Source of the DNA: Sulfurimonadaceae bacterium
Lineage (GTDB): Bacteria > Campylobacterota > Campylobacteria > Campylobacterales > Sulfurimonadaceae
Length of the DNA stretch: 64,000 nucleotides
Reading direction: 5' to 3'
NCBI GenBank assembly: GCA_028683835.1
Contig: JAQUHB010000009.1
Span: 21,102 to 85,101 of the forward strand
How positions within the stretch are numbered: the stretch's first letter is position 1; every line of letters begins with the position of its first letter. The position numbers and the translations under genes are program-made. Positions 26,599 through 34,513 of this stretch are shown one piece after another. A model generated the notes under the pieces. It searched no databases. It was not told the origin of the DNA and saw only the letters and a program-made list of their open reading frames with translations.

Positions 26599-27581
26599 AG
26601 TTTTGATGACACTTCTATGATTTGTCTCAGTTTCTCTTTTGCCCGCCCTGAGTGAATAGCATCCTTTGCGATCTCAAGTCCATCTTGAAAATCTCGCGCC
26701 ATTCCATCCACGACAAACGCCGCCGCCGCGTTGATAAGCACGATATCTCTTTGTGCATCTGTGGCACGATCATCGAAGATATCTCTTAAAATCTTTGCAT
26801 TTTCTTCACCCTCACCGCCCATGATCGCTTTAAGCGGTACTCTTTTTATCCCATAATTTATGGGATCCAAAACAAATTCTTCGATAAGGCCATTTTTGAG
26901 TTTTGCACAATAGGTAATATCTGAGATGCTAATCTCGTCCATATGTTCTTTGGAGGAAACAACTAAAGCATCGGTAGAACCGTTTACATGTAAAGCATTT
27001 GCAAGTTTTGGTACAAAGGATTTGTCAAAGACACCTAAAAGTGTTTTTTTTACACTTGCAGGATTTGTCAGCGGTCCTAGGATATTAAAGATCGTCTTAT
27101 CGGGGATCGATTTGCGAATAGGCATAATAAACTTCATCGCAGGATGATAATTTTGCGCAAACATAAAAGTAAAGCCCGTCTCTTCTAAAAGTTTTGCGCT
27201 GTTTTGCACGCTAAGATCGAGCCTGACTCCAAGTTTTTCAAACATATCCGCGCTTCCAGACTTGGATGTCACAGAACGGCTTCCATGTTTTGCCACATAG
27301 ATTCCAGCAGATGCGACAAGCAAAGCTACAGTAGAGGAGATATTGAAACTGCCTATCTTATCTCCGCCCGTTCCTACGATATCTATGAGTTTATCTTTGA
27401 TTGCGGGGCTTACATGTAAGGGAATTGAATGAGAACGCATTACATATGCTGCCGCAGCAATAGTCTGAGAACTTGTAGATTCATCAAGACGTAGATTTTT
27501 TAACAATGAGTACATCTCTTCATCACTCATCTGATGATTAAAAAGACGTTCAAACTCTTTCAAAGAGTCTTCATAGTTCAT
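26595..27581 (-). CDS. trpD: Anthranilate phosphoribosyltransferase
   Basis: Second step of tryptophan synthesis: anthranilate plus PRPP to phosphoribosyl-anthranilate. Motifs: DIVGTGGDKIGSFNISS (PRPP loop, about 69), KHGSRSVTSKSGSADMFE, and NILGPLTNPA. 328 residues, normal length. No other trp gene is in the window, so the pathway is dispersed. It overlaps the S4 gene and tsaE by 4 bases each. Two TTACATGTAA copies lie in it, both encoding LHV. Confidence 0.95.
   Translation of the reverse strand: MNYEDSLKEFERLFNHQMSDEEMYSLLKNLRLDESTSSQTIAAAAYVMRSHSIPLHVSPAIKDKLIDIVGTGGDKIGSFNISSTVALLVASAGIYVAKHGSRSVTSKSGSADMFEKLGVRLDLSVQNSAKLLEETGFTFMFAQNYHPAMKFIMPIRKSIPDKTIFNILGPLTNPASVKKTLLGVFDKSFVPKLANALHVNGSTDALVVSSKEHMDEISISDITYCAKLKNGLIEEFVLDPINYGIKRVPLKAIMGGEGEENAKILRDIFDDRATDAQRDIVLINAAAAFVVDGMARDFQDGLEIAKDAIHSGRAKEKLRQIIEVSSKL
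26984..26993. repeat. TTACATGTAA palindrome, copy 9
   Basis: In trpD, read as Leu-His-Val (NALHVNGS). Confidence 0.85.
27410..27419. repeat. TTACATGTAA palindrome, copy 10
   Basis: Second copy in trpD, read as Leu-His-Val (IPLHVSPA), 426 bases from copy 9. Confidence 0.85.
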
Positions 27582-27826
27582 GCAACTTCCTTGATATACT
27601 TGTCTTGTTCAGATTTTGGAGTCGATTTTATTGTGGGAAGAGAGAGAACTTGGTATTTTTTTTCTCCACTTAAAAATGCGATGCTTACGATATCTCCAAC
27701 AGCTACATCTTTGCTTGGTTTGACTATTTTACCGTTAATGCCTACAACACCACTTGCTATCATATCTTGAGCAACAGAGCGTCGTTTTGTAAGATTTACA
27801 CTATTTAAAAATTTGTCGATTCTCAT
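27578..27826 (-). CDS. S4-domain RNA-binding protein
   Basis: Small protein made of one S4 RNA-binding domain: MRIDKFLNSVNLTKRRSVAQDMIASGVVGINGKIVKPSKDVAVGD is the classic Hsp15/RluA-like S4 motif. It probably binds rRNA or stalled ribosomal complexes, as Hsp15 does, but that is inference. The ORF track begins at a TTG (27841); the family pattern favours the ATG at 27826, giving 82 residues. It is first in the run S4-trpD-tsaE-lptB-rpoN and overlaps trpD by 4 bases. Confidence 0.88.
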   Translation of the reverse strand: MRIDKFLNSVNLTKRRSVAQDMIASGVVGINGKIVKPSKDVAVGDIVSIAFLSGEKKYQVLSLPTIKSTPKSEQDKYIKEVA

Positions 27827-27961
27827 AAAATGATATTCCAAAATTAATTTTCTTTATTTTAGACAAAAGAACCTAAAACAGATGTAAAAAATGGAACAAT
27901 TTTTGCGTTATTTTTATATTTAGAAGAAAGTTTTGTAAAAAACTAGTTTGAAGATAGATAT

Positions 27962-27981
27962 ATGAGCTAACTCTAGCTCAT
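27962..27981. terminator. Hairpin over the pit stop codon
   Basis: Perfect 8-base stem ATGAGCTA/TAGCTCAT with a 4-base loop. The TAG stop of pit (27973-27975) lies within it. On the minus strand it is followed by ATATATCTATC rather than a clean U-run, so termination strength is uncertain. Confidence 0.5.
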
Positions 27982-29556
27982 AATCCCTTTAATCATAAAG
28001 AAAACAGCAGCACTTAAAACAGCGGCTGCTGGAACAGTGATGATCCAAGCGGCAATAATCTTTTTCACAGCATCACGCTTTACATACTTGATCTTTTTGG
28101 CACCTTTGTACTCTTTTTTCTCCATTCTTACGAGTTCCTCTTTTTCATCTATCCCTTTGAAAAGTTGAACGATTCGCTCGTAATCCGGCTGAGTTTTGTT
28201 TTCTAGTGCATCGAGTTGTTTAAGTTCCGTGCGCATATCATCAAGAGCTTTTTTATCTGCTTTAAACTTTTCTCTAACAGTATTTAAAAAGTTAGTTTCT
28301 CCACGGTCAAGATATTCACGTAAAAAACCAACACCAAAAACACCGCCGACAGCGATATGTGTAGAAGAAACCGGAAGACCAAGCTGAGAAGCGACAATTA
28401 CAGTTAAAGCCGCCGCCATTGCGATACTAAAAGCGCGCATCTGGTCAAGTTCTGTAATCTCATTTCCTACAGTTTTGATAAGTTTTGGTCCATAAAGACT
28501 TAAACCTACTACAATTCCAATAGCGCCAACACCCATTACCCACAAAGGAATCCCGACCTCTTTGTTGATTGCTCCCCCCATAATGGCATCGTTGATGGCA
28601 GCAAGTGGCCCGATAGCGTTTGCAACATCATTCGCACCATGAGCAAAACTAAGAAGTGCAGCTGCAAAAATAAGAGGAATCGTAAAAAGAGAATTAACTC
28701 CGCCCCTTGTTTGCTCTACGTTATCTGCAGAGTGAATAATCATAGGTTTTACAACAAAAAAGATGACCACAGCAGAGAGAGTTCCAATAGTAAGAGCTGT
28801 CAAAAAATTCACTTTGATAAGATGGTTCACACCTTTTAAGATAAGGTAAGTGATAAATGCAAGCGCCATAAGTGAAATAAGTAGAGGCACAATTTTTTTT
28901 GCACTTTCAATCATATCTTCAGAATAAACAATATTTTTCTTGATATAGTACAAAAATCCAGCGGCGATAACTCCACCTAGTATTGGTGAAATGATCCAAC
29001 TTGCAACAATCTCCCCAACACTATCCCAAGCGACAATGCCAAAACCAGCCGCCGCAATGCCAGCGCCCATAACTCCACCGACGATCGCATGTGTCGTTGA
29101 AACAGGCGCACCAAGATAGGTAGCAAGATTTAGCCACAAAGCAGCGCTTAAAAGTGCGGCACTCATAGCCCAAATAAAGATATCAGGATTGGCGATCATA
29201 CTTGGATCGATAATCCCTTTTTGAATCGTTTTCACAACATCTCCGCCAGCGATAAATGAACCACCAGCTTCAAAAATAGCGGCAATAACGATTGCGCCCA
29301 TCATTGTAAGTGCTTTTGAACCAACTGCAGGTCCCACATTGTTGGCAACATCATTTGCACCGATATTCATCGCCATATACGCACCAAAAACAGCACCGAT
29401 AGTTAAAAATATATTGTAATGATCCCCATTATGAGAGAAAGTGGTCCAAATAAAGACAAGCGCTATAAATAAAAATGCAAGCAAAAGCCTTGCATATCCG
29501 CTTGGCTGTATCTGTACCGAAGCCTTTTCCATACTGTTGATTGTTTTAATATCCAT
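27973..29556 (-). CDS. pit: Inorganic phosphate transporter, PiT family
   Basis: Low-affinity cation- or proton-coupled phosphate permease in the inner membrane. It has the two PiT signatures: GANDVANNVGPAVGSKALT (about 67) and GANDVANAIGPLAAI (about 315), each in a half of the inverted repeat, plus APVSTTHAIVGGV and LPVSSTHIAVGG. The loop before the last segment (about 420-500) is long, charged and probably cytoplasmic and coiled. 527 residues. It is separated from phoU by a gap with its own TATAAT, so it need not be in the pst transcript. Confidence 0.93.
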   Translation of the reverse strand: MDIKTINSMEKASVQIQPSGYARLLLAFLFIALVFIWTTFSHNGDHYNIFLTIGAVFGAYMAMNIGANDVANNVGPAVGSKALTMMGAIVIAAIFEAGGSFIAGGDVVKTIQKGIIDPSMIANPDIFIWAMSAALLSAALWLNLATYLGAPVSTTHAIVGGVMGAGIAAAGFGIVAWDSVGEIVASWIISPILGGVIAAGFLYYIKKNIVYSEDMIESAKKIVPLLISLMALAFITYLILKGVNHLIKVNFLTALTIGTLSAVVIFFVVKPMIIHSADNVEQTRGGVNSLFTIPLIFAAALLSFAHGANDVANAIGPLAAINDAIMGGAINKEVGIPLWVMGVGAIGIVVGLSLYGPKLIKTVGNEITELDQMRAFSIAMAAALTVIVASQLGLPVSSTHIAVGGVFGVGFLREYLDRGETNFLNTVREKFKADKKALDDMRTELKQLDALENKTQPDYERIVQLFKGIDEKEELVRMEKKEYKGAKKIKYVKRDAVKKIIAAWIITVPAAAVLSAAVFFMIKGIMS

Positions 29557-29591
29557 ACTTAATTTACCCCGATGTATTAAAAATTCTCGGA

Positions 29592-29597
29592 ATTATA
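29592..29597 (-). promoter_or_regulatory. -10 element of pit
   Basis: CACTATAATTCC on the minus strand, 35 bases before the pit ATG. No TGTAATC-type repeats are seen near it, unlike pstS and pstC. Confidence 0.55.
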
Positions 29598-29671
29598 GTG
29601 GAACTGCTGTGAAGGTTTGATTAAAGTGGGAAATGTTTAAGATTTTTGAATAATAAAAAGTGTAAAGGGAT

Positions 29672-29688
29672 TCTCTTTAAAAAAGAGA
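29672..29688. terminator. Weak hairpin after phoU
   Basis: TCTCTTT-AAA-AAAGAGA, a 7-base AT-rich stem about 18 bases beyond the phoU stop. Possible terminator of the pst-phoU unit; the U-run is poor on the minus strand. Confidence 0.35.
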
Positions 29689-29705
29689 GATTTTATGGGT
29701 AGAGA

Positions 29706-30371
29706 TTACTCTCTAATACCCATTTCACCGCCGACTCTTGCGAAAAGAAGCAAAGTTCCAACATCTAAAGATCGATCTGCAATTTTCTCACTTTTTCTAA
29801 GAGCACTTAATATTTTAGTAAATTTCCCAAAATCTTCTATATTTGGAGCCTGTTTAAAAACACTCTCTTGTAAAAGCTCATACAGATCATCTGTTTTGCT
29901 CTCACCAATAAGTAGTTTATTGAACAATTCCTGAGTCTCATCAGAACAAGTTGTTTTAAGCATTGCAGCAACTGTAATCAAACAATCTACTGTTGATTTT
30001 TGCATTGGAACAGCGAAATCTTTTACGGTCACGACATCAAGCTCCTTACAATAGTCACTCAGTCCCGCTATAAAACTTCTAGTATTTGAAGATGCACGTA
30101 AAAGTTCATTTGTTATCTTAAACAATGAAACGATAAGACGCAAGTCTCTCGCTTCTGGCGAATAAAGCGCAAGCACTTTTATAATACTGTTATCTATCTC
30201 AGTCGTTTTAGAACTCATATTTTTCAAGCTCTCTTTTGCTGATTCCAAAAGATCTTTATCACATTCTATAAGCCCGTTTAAAATAGCTTTATTTGCTTCT
30301 AAAATATTTTCTGCAATAACTACTATTTTGTCATTAATCTCGTCTAATTGATTGCTGTATGTTATTAACAT
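29706..30371 (-). CDS. phoU: PhoU-type phosphate-signalling protein
   Basis: Peripheral protein that links Pst transporter state to the phosphate two-component system and moderates uptake. It is all-helical, 221 residues, two three-helix PhoU repeats; EARDLRLIVSLFKITNELLRA (about 74) matches the repeat core with the usual E(A)RD motif. The position directly after pstB (their ends share one base) supports the assignment. It is last in pstC-pstA-pstB-phoU. Confidence 0.88.
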   Translation of the reverse strand: MLITYSNQLDEINDKIVVIAENILEANKAILNGLIECDKDLLESAKESLKNMSSKTTEIDNSIIKVLALYSPEARDLRLIVSLFKITNELLRASSNTRSFIAGLSDYCKELDVVTVKDFAVPMQKSTVDCLITVAAMLKTTCSDETQELFNKLLIGESKTDDLYELLQESVFKQAPNIEDFGKFTKILSALRKSEKIADRSLDVGTLLLFARVGGEMGIRE

Positions 30372-31153
30372 TACCCAAATCTCCCCGTAATATAATCTTC
30401 TGTTTTTTTCTCTCTAGGATTCAAAAATATCTGTTCCGTTTCTCCGTATTCAACAAGATCACCAAGATACATAAATGCTGTATAGTCACTTATACGGCTT
30501 GCTTGTTGCATATTATGCGTAACAATAGCAACACTAACATCTTTTTTTAGTTCAACTATCAACTCTTCTATCGCGGCTGTAGAGATAGGATCAAGTGCTG
30601 AAGTCGGCTCATCAAAAAGGAGTAACTCAGGTTTGAGCGCAACAGCTCTTGCTATACAAAGACGTTGTTGCTGTCCGCCGCTAAGTCCCATTGCACTTTT
30701 GTTCATTCTATCGCTTACTTCACCAAAAAGAGCACTCCCTTTGAGAGCATCTTCCACTCTATCTTTGAGTTCAGTTTTATTTTTAATACCAGAGATACGA
30801 AGACCGTAAGCGACATTGTCAAAAATACTCATTGGAAACGGCGTAGGTTTTTGAAAGATCATCCCTACTCGCTGGCGCAGTTGGATAAACTCATTTTCTT
30901 TTTTGATATCAAGAATATTTTCCATCTCATCGTTTTCTTGATTTAAAAGCATCAGTTTACCCTCATATTCATTATTTGGGTAAAGATCATGCATTCTGTT
31001 TAAAGATCTTAATAATGTTGATTTTCCACATCCACTCGGACCGATAAGTGATGTGATACAGTTTTTTTGTATCGGTAAATTGATATTACTTAGTGACCTA
31101 GCAGGCGCAGAAGCATATGTAAAACTAAAATCTTCTATACTCATTATTGGCAT
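30371..31153 (-). CDS. pstB: Phosphate ABC transporter ATP-binding protein
   Basis: ATPase of the high-affinity phosphate importer. The Walker A is [19 protein letters not shown], then [17 protein letters not shown] (a PstB-specific Q-loop string), the signature [16 protein letters not shown], and the Walker [14 protein letters not shown]. The ORF track starts at 31240, inside pstA; the ATG at 31153 (MPIMSIEDF), 6 bases after the pstA stop with GGAT upstream, is more likely, giving 260 residues, which fits the family. Confidence 0.95.
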   Translation of the reverse strand: MPIMSIEDFSFTYASAPARSLSNINLPIQKNCITSLIGPSGCGKSTLLRSLNRMHDLYPNNEYEGKLMLLNQENDEMENILDIKKENEFIQLRQRVGMIFQKPTPFPMSIFDNVAYGLRISGIKNKTELKDRVEDALKGSALFGEVSDRMNKSAMGLSGGQQQRLCIARAVALKPELLLFDEPTSALDPISTAAIEELIVELKKDVSVAIVTHNMQQASRISDYTAFMYLGDLVEYGETEQIFLNPREKKTEDYITGRFG

Positions 31154-31158
31154 AATAG

Positions 31159-31962
31159 TTATCCTTTTTTTCTTGTAATATATCTTCCGAGAAGATTGAT
31201 TATTAAAACTAGCATCGTTAGTATAAATGATGCGGCCCAAGCAAGATCACGGCTTGAAGAGGTTGGATCATTTGCAAGTGCATAAATACTAACCGTTAAA
31301 GACGGATATGCTTCTTTCAAATCTACAGAAAAATAATTACTTGTCTCACTTGTAAAAAGAAGCGGAGCAGTTTCCCCGATTATTCTTGCAAATGCTAGCA
31401 ATAAACCCGTCATAATCCCAACTTTTGCCGCTTTGATAATGATATCTAAAATAACACGGTATTTACTCGCTCCCAGAGCAATCCCAGCTTCACGTAACTC
31501 TTTTGGAACAAGAGAGAGCATATTGTCAGTTGTATTAATAACGATAGGGATCATCATGATTGCAAGAGCAATACTTCCGGCGATCCCACTTGTTCCATGC
31601 ATAGGAACAACAACAATAGCATAAACGAATGCACCAATAACAATAGATGGAGCACTCATCATAATATCACTCAAATCGCGGATAAATCTTACGTATTTTC
31701 CACTTCCATACTCTTGCAAATAGATTCCTGCAAGCATACCTATGGGAACGCCAATAAGTGAAGCGATCCCAGCCATGATAAACTGCCCAACTATAAGGTT
31801 TCTAAGCCCTCCGTCTATCAAGTCATTTAAAAAGAGTGAAAAATGTAATGAACTTAGTCCTTTTCCAATAAGTGTGAAAAGAATCCAAGCCAAAAATGAA
31901 AGACCTATCAAAGCTGATAAAGTCGAAAGTAAAAGGACAATTTTATTTACTAATAATCTCAT
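31159..31962 (-). CDS. pstA: Phosphate ABC transporter permease PstA
   Basis: Inner-membrane permease partner of PstC, 267 residues with about six helices. The cytoplasmic EAA loop reads [16 protein letters not shown]. The segment [14 protein letters not shown] is typical of PstA. It overlaps pstC by 4 bases; pstB begins 6 bases after its stop. Phosphate is the expected substrate because all four Pst components are together. Confidence 0.95.
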   Translation of the reverse strand: MRLLVNKIVLLLSTLSALIGLSFLAWILFTLIGKGLSSLHFSLFLNDLIDGGLRNLIVGQFIMAGIASLIGVPIGMLAGIYLQEYGSGKYVRFIRDLSDIMMSAPSIVIGAFVYAIVVVPMHGTSGIAGSIALAIMMIPIVINTTDNMLSLVPKELREAGIALGASKYRVILDIIIKAAKVGIMTGLLLAFARIIGETAPLLFTSETSNYFSVDLKEAYPSLTVSIYALANDPTSSSRDLAWAASFILTMLVLIINLLGRYITRKKG

Positions 31963-32921
31963 TTGTTATCCTTTCTTAGAAAATAAAACTTCGCGATCGA
32001 TATCACCGCAAAGCTAATAATAAAGAGTAAAAATGCAAGGTAAAAGAGTGCAGATGTTTTCATCCCTGTCGCTTCACCAAAACTATTTGCCATAGCAACT
32101 GGAATCGAAACAGTCGGGGAAGTGAGAGAAGTCGGCAGTGAAAAAACAGAACCAATCAAAAATGCAACTGCCATGGTTTCACCAAGTGCGCGTCCAAGTG
32201 CTAGAATCACCGAACCAATGATCCCTGCTTTTGAATATGGAAAGATGATATCTTTGATCACTTCAAATTTTGTAGCACCCAGAGCGTATGCTGATTCTTT
32301 TAAGACATCCGGTGTCGTTCGCATACTATCTCTTGTAATCGCAGCCATAAACGGAAGTATCATAACTCCAAGCACAAGACCTGCTGTTAAAAGAGAAACC
32401 TGATATCCGCCTACAAAACTTTGAACTATAGGAGCGAAGTAAAAAAGTCCCCACATACCAAAAATGATACTTGGGATCGCAGCAAGAAGCTCGATTGCAA
32501 TTCCCACAATATTTGAGATCTGTTTTGGAGCAATCTCAGCTAAAAAGACTGCAATTCCCATGGCAATTGGTAAAGCAAAGATCATAGCGATCAAAGTAGA
32601 AAGAAGTGTACCAACGATAGGAATCAATCCACCGTAGACAGTTTTTGTAGGAACATCACTTGTGTTACCGGCAAGCATTGATGCTAAATCGTCATCATCT
32701 GATGATACAGCTGCTTTTGGTTCTTCTTTTTTTACAGGAGTGGCAGCTATATCATTTTCGATAGGAACTTCTTCATCCCAAGCTTTTTCTTTTATAAATC
32801 CAAAACCATACTCTTCTATAGCAGGTTTGGCAGTATGAAATAAACTAAAGAATATAGACGCAAGTAGTACCATGACAAGTGTGGCACTCATAAAAGAGAC
32901 AGTTTTAAAGAGTTTTTCCAT
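31959..32921 (-). CDS. pstC: Phosphate ABC transporter permease PstC with an acidic insert
   Basis: Inner-membrane permease of the phosphate importer, 320 residues. Typical strings are AIELLAAIPSIIFGMWGLFYFAP, LKESAYALGATKFEVI (EAA loop) and LALGRALGETMAVAFLIGS. Compared with E. coli PstC there are about 40 extra residues in the first periplasmic loop (about 52-93), low-complexity and acidic (AAVSSDDDDLASMLAG). A TGTAATC-type direct repeat and a TAGAAT box precede it, and a hairpin separates it from pstS, so it may be expressed both on its own and by read-through. Confidence 0.95.
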   Translation of the reverse strand: MEKLFKTVSFMSATLVMVLLASIFFSLFHTAKPAIEEYGFGFIKEKAWDEEVPIENDIAATPVKKEEPKAAVSSDDDDLASMLAGNTSDVPTKTVYGGLIPIVGTLLSTLIAMIFALPIAMGIAVFLAEIAPKQISNIVGIAIELLAAIPSIIFGMWGLFYFAPIVQSFVGGYQVSLLTAGLVLGVMILPFMAAITRDSMRTTPDVLKESAYALGATKFEVIKDIIFPYSKAGIIGSVILALGRALGETMAVAFLIGSVFSLPTSLTSPTVSIPVAMANSFGEATGMKTSALFYLAFLLFIISFAVISIAKFYFLRKDNK

Positions 32922-33003
32922 ATTGATACCATTCTATAAATTTTGAAAAATACATTAGATGCACTTTTAAAAACATATTTTCGGCGGAATTCTAAGATAA
33001 TTT

Positions 33004-33021
33004 TGTTACAAATTGATTACA
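33004..33021 (-). promoter_or_regulatory. Pho-box-like direct repeat before pstC
   Basis: On the minus strand TGTAATC-AATT-TGTAACA: two 7-base units with 4-base spacer (11-base period), followed after 9 bases by TAGAAT as a -10-like hexamer. It has the same design as the repeat before pstS. Confidence 0.55.
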
Positions 33022-33030
33022 ATAAAGATA

Positions 33031-33055
33031 CAGCTTGGAGTAAATCCCCAAGCTG
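33031..33055 (-). terminator. Hairpin between pstS and pstC
   Basis: Stem CAGCTTGG/CCAAGCTG with a 9-base loop, about 18 bases beyond the pstS stop, followed on the minus strand by TATCTTTATT. Likely a partial terminator that lets pstS be made in excess over the permeases. Confidence 0.55.
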
Positions 33056-33072
33056 TGGGGATATAGGAGGAA

Positions 33073-34077
33073 TTATTTGATACCTTTTTCTGCCCAATAA
33101 GTTTGAATTTTCTTAACAAGTTCATTTGGAAGTGGAACATAACCAAGTTTGCTTGCGTCAGCATCACCATTTTTGTATGACCAGTCATAAAAAGCTGTAA
33201 CTTTTTTGTCCATCTCTTTTGCATCAGTCGGTACAAGAATAAATGTAGCTGCAACGATTGGGTAAACACCTTTACCATCTGGATCTGCAATAGCCGCAAA
33301 GAAATCTTTTTTAGGATCAAGATCAGCTTTAGCAGCCGCAGCTTGGAATGCTTTTAAAGTAGGTGCAACAAATTCACCAGCTTTGTTTTGGATAGTAGCC
33401 ATTTCAAGTTTATTTTCTTTTGCATCAGCATAATCAACATAACCGATAGAATATGGAGTTTGTTTGATTTGTGCAGCTACACCAGTGTTACCTTTACCGC
33501 CAACATGGTGGTCACCTGGCCAGTTAAGCTCTTTTTGAACACCGTAAGTTGATTTCCACTCAGGTGAAATTTTGCTTAGGTAATAAGTAAAGTTAAATGT
33601 AGTTCCTGAACCATCAGCACGGTGTACAAAAGTAATTTTTTGGTGTGGAAGTTTTACACCTTTATTTGCCTCAGCGATAACTTTGTCATCCCAGTAAGCT
33701 GCTTTACCAAGAGCGATCTCAGAGATTGCAGCACGGCTTAGTTTTAAGTTCACATGAGGAATATTGTAACTCATTGTAATTGCACCAACAACACCTGGAA
33801 ACTGATAAAGTTTAGCTGCTGCTAATTCTTTAGGAGACAAAGCGGCATCTGTACCAGCAAAATCAACAGCTCTTGCTGATGCATCTTTAATACCAGCTGA
33901 ACTACCTTTTCCGATATAATCGATTTCTTTACCAGTAGCTTTATGGTAAGAACCTATCCAAGCTTGATAAACACTGTACGGAAATGTAGCTCCACTACCT
34001 TTAAAATCTGCAGCAGACAGAGAACTAGTTGTAACCATTAATGCCGCTAATGGCGCTAATAATGCAAGTTTTTTCAT
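33073..34077 (-). CDS. pstS: Phosphate-binding periplasmic protein
   Basis: Periplasmic receptor of the phosphate importer. The signal peptide is MKKLALLAPLAALMVTTSSLSA, with cleavage after SLSA. The mature part begins ADFKGSGATFPYSVYQAW; phosphate contacts are expected in SGATFP, GKGSSAGI and RADGSGTTFNFTYYLS. 334 residues, no lipobox. First gene of the pst locus; separated from pstC by a hairpin and preceded by a TGTAATC direct repeat and a -10-like TACTAT. Confidence 0.95.
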   Translation of the reverse strand: MKKLALLAPLAALMVTTSSLSAADFKGSGATFPYSVYQAWIGSYHKATGKEIDYIGKGSSAGIKDASARAVDFAGTDAALSPKELAAAKLYQFPGVVGAITMSYNIPHVNLKLSRAAISEIALGKAAYWDDKVIAEANKGVKLPHQKITFVHRADGSGTTFNFTYYLSKISPEWKSTYGVQKELNWPGDHHVGGKGNTGVAAQIKQTPYSIGYVDYADAKENKLEMATIQNKAGEFVAPTLKAFQAAAAKADLDPKKDFFAAIADPDGKGVYPIVAATFILVPTDAKEMDKKVTAFYDWSYKNGDADASKLGYVPLPNELVKKIQTYWAEKGIK

Positions 34078-34129
34078 TTTGATCTTACCTTTTTTTGTTA
34101 ATTTAGATAGCGATATAGTAATCTGATTT

Positions 34130-34147
34130 GATTACAAGTTGATTACA
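34130..34147 (-). promoter_or_regulatory. Pho-box-like direct repeat before pstS
   Basis: On the minus strand TGTAATC-AACT-TGTAATC, two identical 7-base units with an 11-base period, then 9 bases to TACTAT. Spacing and period match the general layout of PhoB boxes, though the heptamer differs from the E. coli CTGTCAT. Confidence 0.6.
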
Positions 34148-34191
34148 GTGAGAGTTATATGCTATAGTTATGGGAAAATTTAGGAGTCTTT

Positions 34192-34287
34192 ATGCAAGAT
34201 GCATCTGCTGTTGGTGAAAACATTATACTTTTTTTGGTAATTCTAGGCATAGTTGCTATAATACTCACAAGAAAAAAAGGGGAATAA
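34192..34287 (+). CDS. 31-residue single-pass membrane microprotein
   Basis: Not in the ORF track. ATG at 34192 with AGGAG five bases upstream opens a 31-codon frame ending TAA at 34287. The product has a short polar N-terminus (MQDASAVGEN), one hydrophobic helix (IILFLVILGIVAIIL) and a basic tail TRKKGE, so it is probably inserted with the tail in the cytoplasm. The next gene starts one base after its stop. No family is recognised; it is divergent from pstS and close to the potassium-uptake genes. Confidence 0.6.
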   Translation: MQDASAVGENIILFLVILGIVAIILTRKKGE

Positions 34288-34288
34288 T

Positions 34289-34486
34289 ATGCATAAAATG
34301 AAAAAAAGTCAAAGTGATCAGAACTGGTTTATTATATTTAGCGTAATGTTTATATTTGGATTAGTTTGGGCAATTGTTGGTGATGAGTGGACAAAAGTTG
34401 CATTTGCGACTTTCTCTTTTGCACTCTTTATATATTCGGGTATCAAAATGGAGTTAAACGCTCTTCATTCTAAAAAGGCGCATTAA
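34289..34486 (+). CDS. Small two-helix membrane protein
   Basis: 65 residues, not recognised. A basic N-terminus (MHKMKKSQSDQN) is followed by two hydrophobic helices (WFIIFSVMFIFGLVWAIVG and VAFATFSFALFIYSGI) joined by a short acidic turn GDEWTK, then a short tail with two histidines. It starts one base after the 31-codon gene, whose GGGGAATAAT end provides the ribosome site, so they form a pair. It ends in a strong terminator shared with the convergent ktrA-like gene. Its role is unknown. Confidence 0.7.
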   Translation: MHKMKKSQSDQNWFIIFSVMFIFGLVWAIVGDEWTKVAFATFSFALFIYSGIKMELNALHSKKAH

Positions 34487-34496
34487 GCGCTTTTTT
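34472..34496. terminator. Bidirectional Rho-independent terminator
   Basis: AAAAAGGCGC-ATTAA-GCGCTTTTTT: a 10-base stem with one G-T pair, a GC core and T-runs on both strands. It serves the 65-residue gene on plus and the ktrA/trkA gene on minus, and overlaps the former's stop codon. Confidence 0.85.
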
Positions 34497-34513
34497 AAAA
34501 GACTCTCTTACTT

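Noticed and set aside
31154-31240. Extra 29 N-terminal residues of pstB in the ORF track
   Set aside because: They lie in pstA in another frame; ATG 31153 follows a ribosome site and matches PstB length.
32122-32403. Long antisense ORFs over pst, trk, dctM and similar genes
   Set aside because: They are mirror frames of clear membrane-protein genes, with no ribosome sites and no family resemblance.
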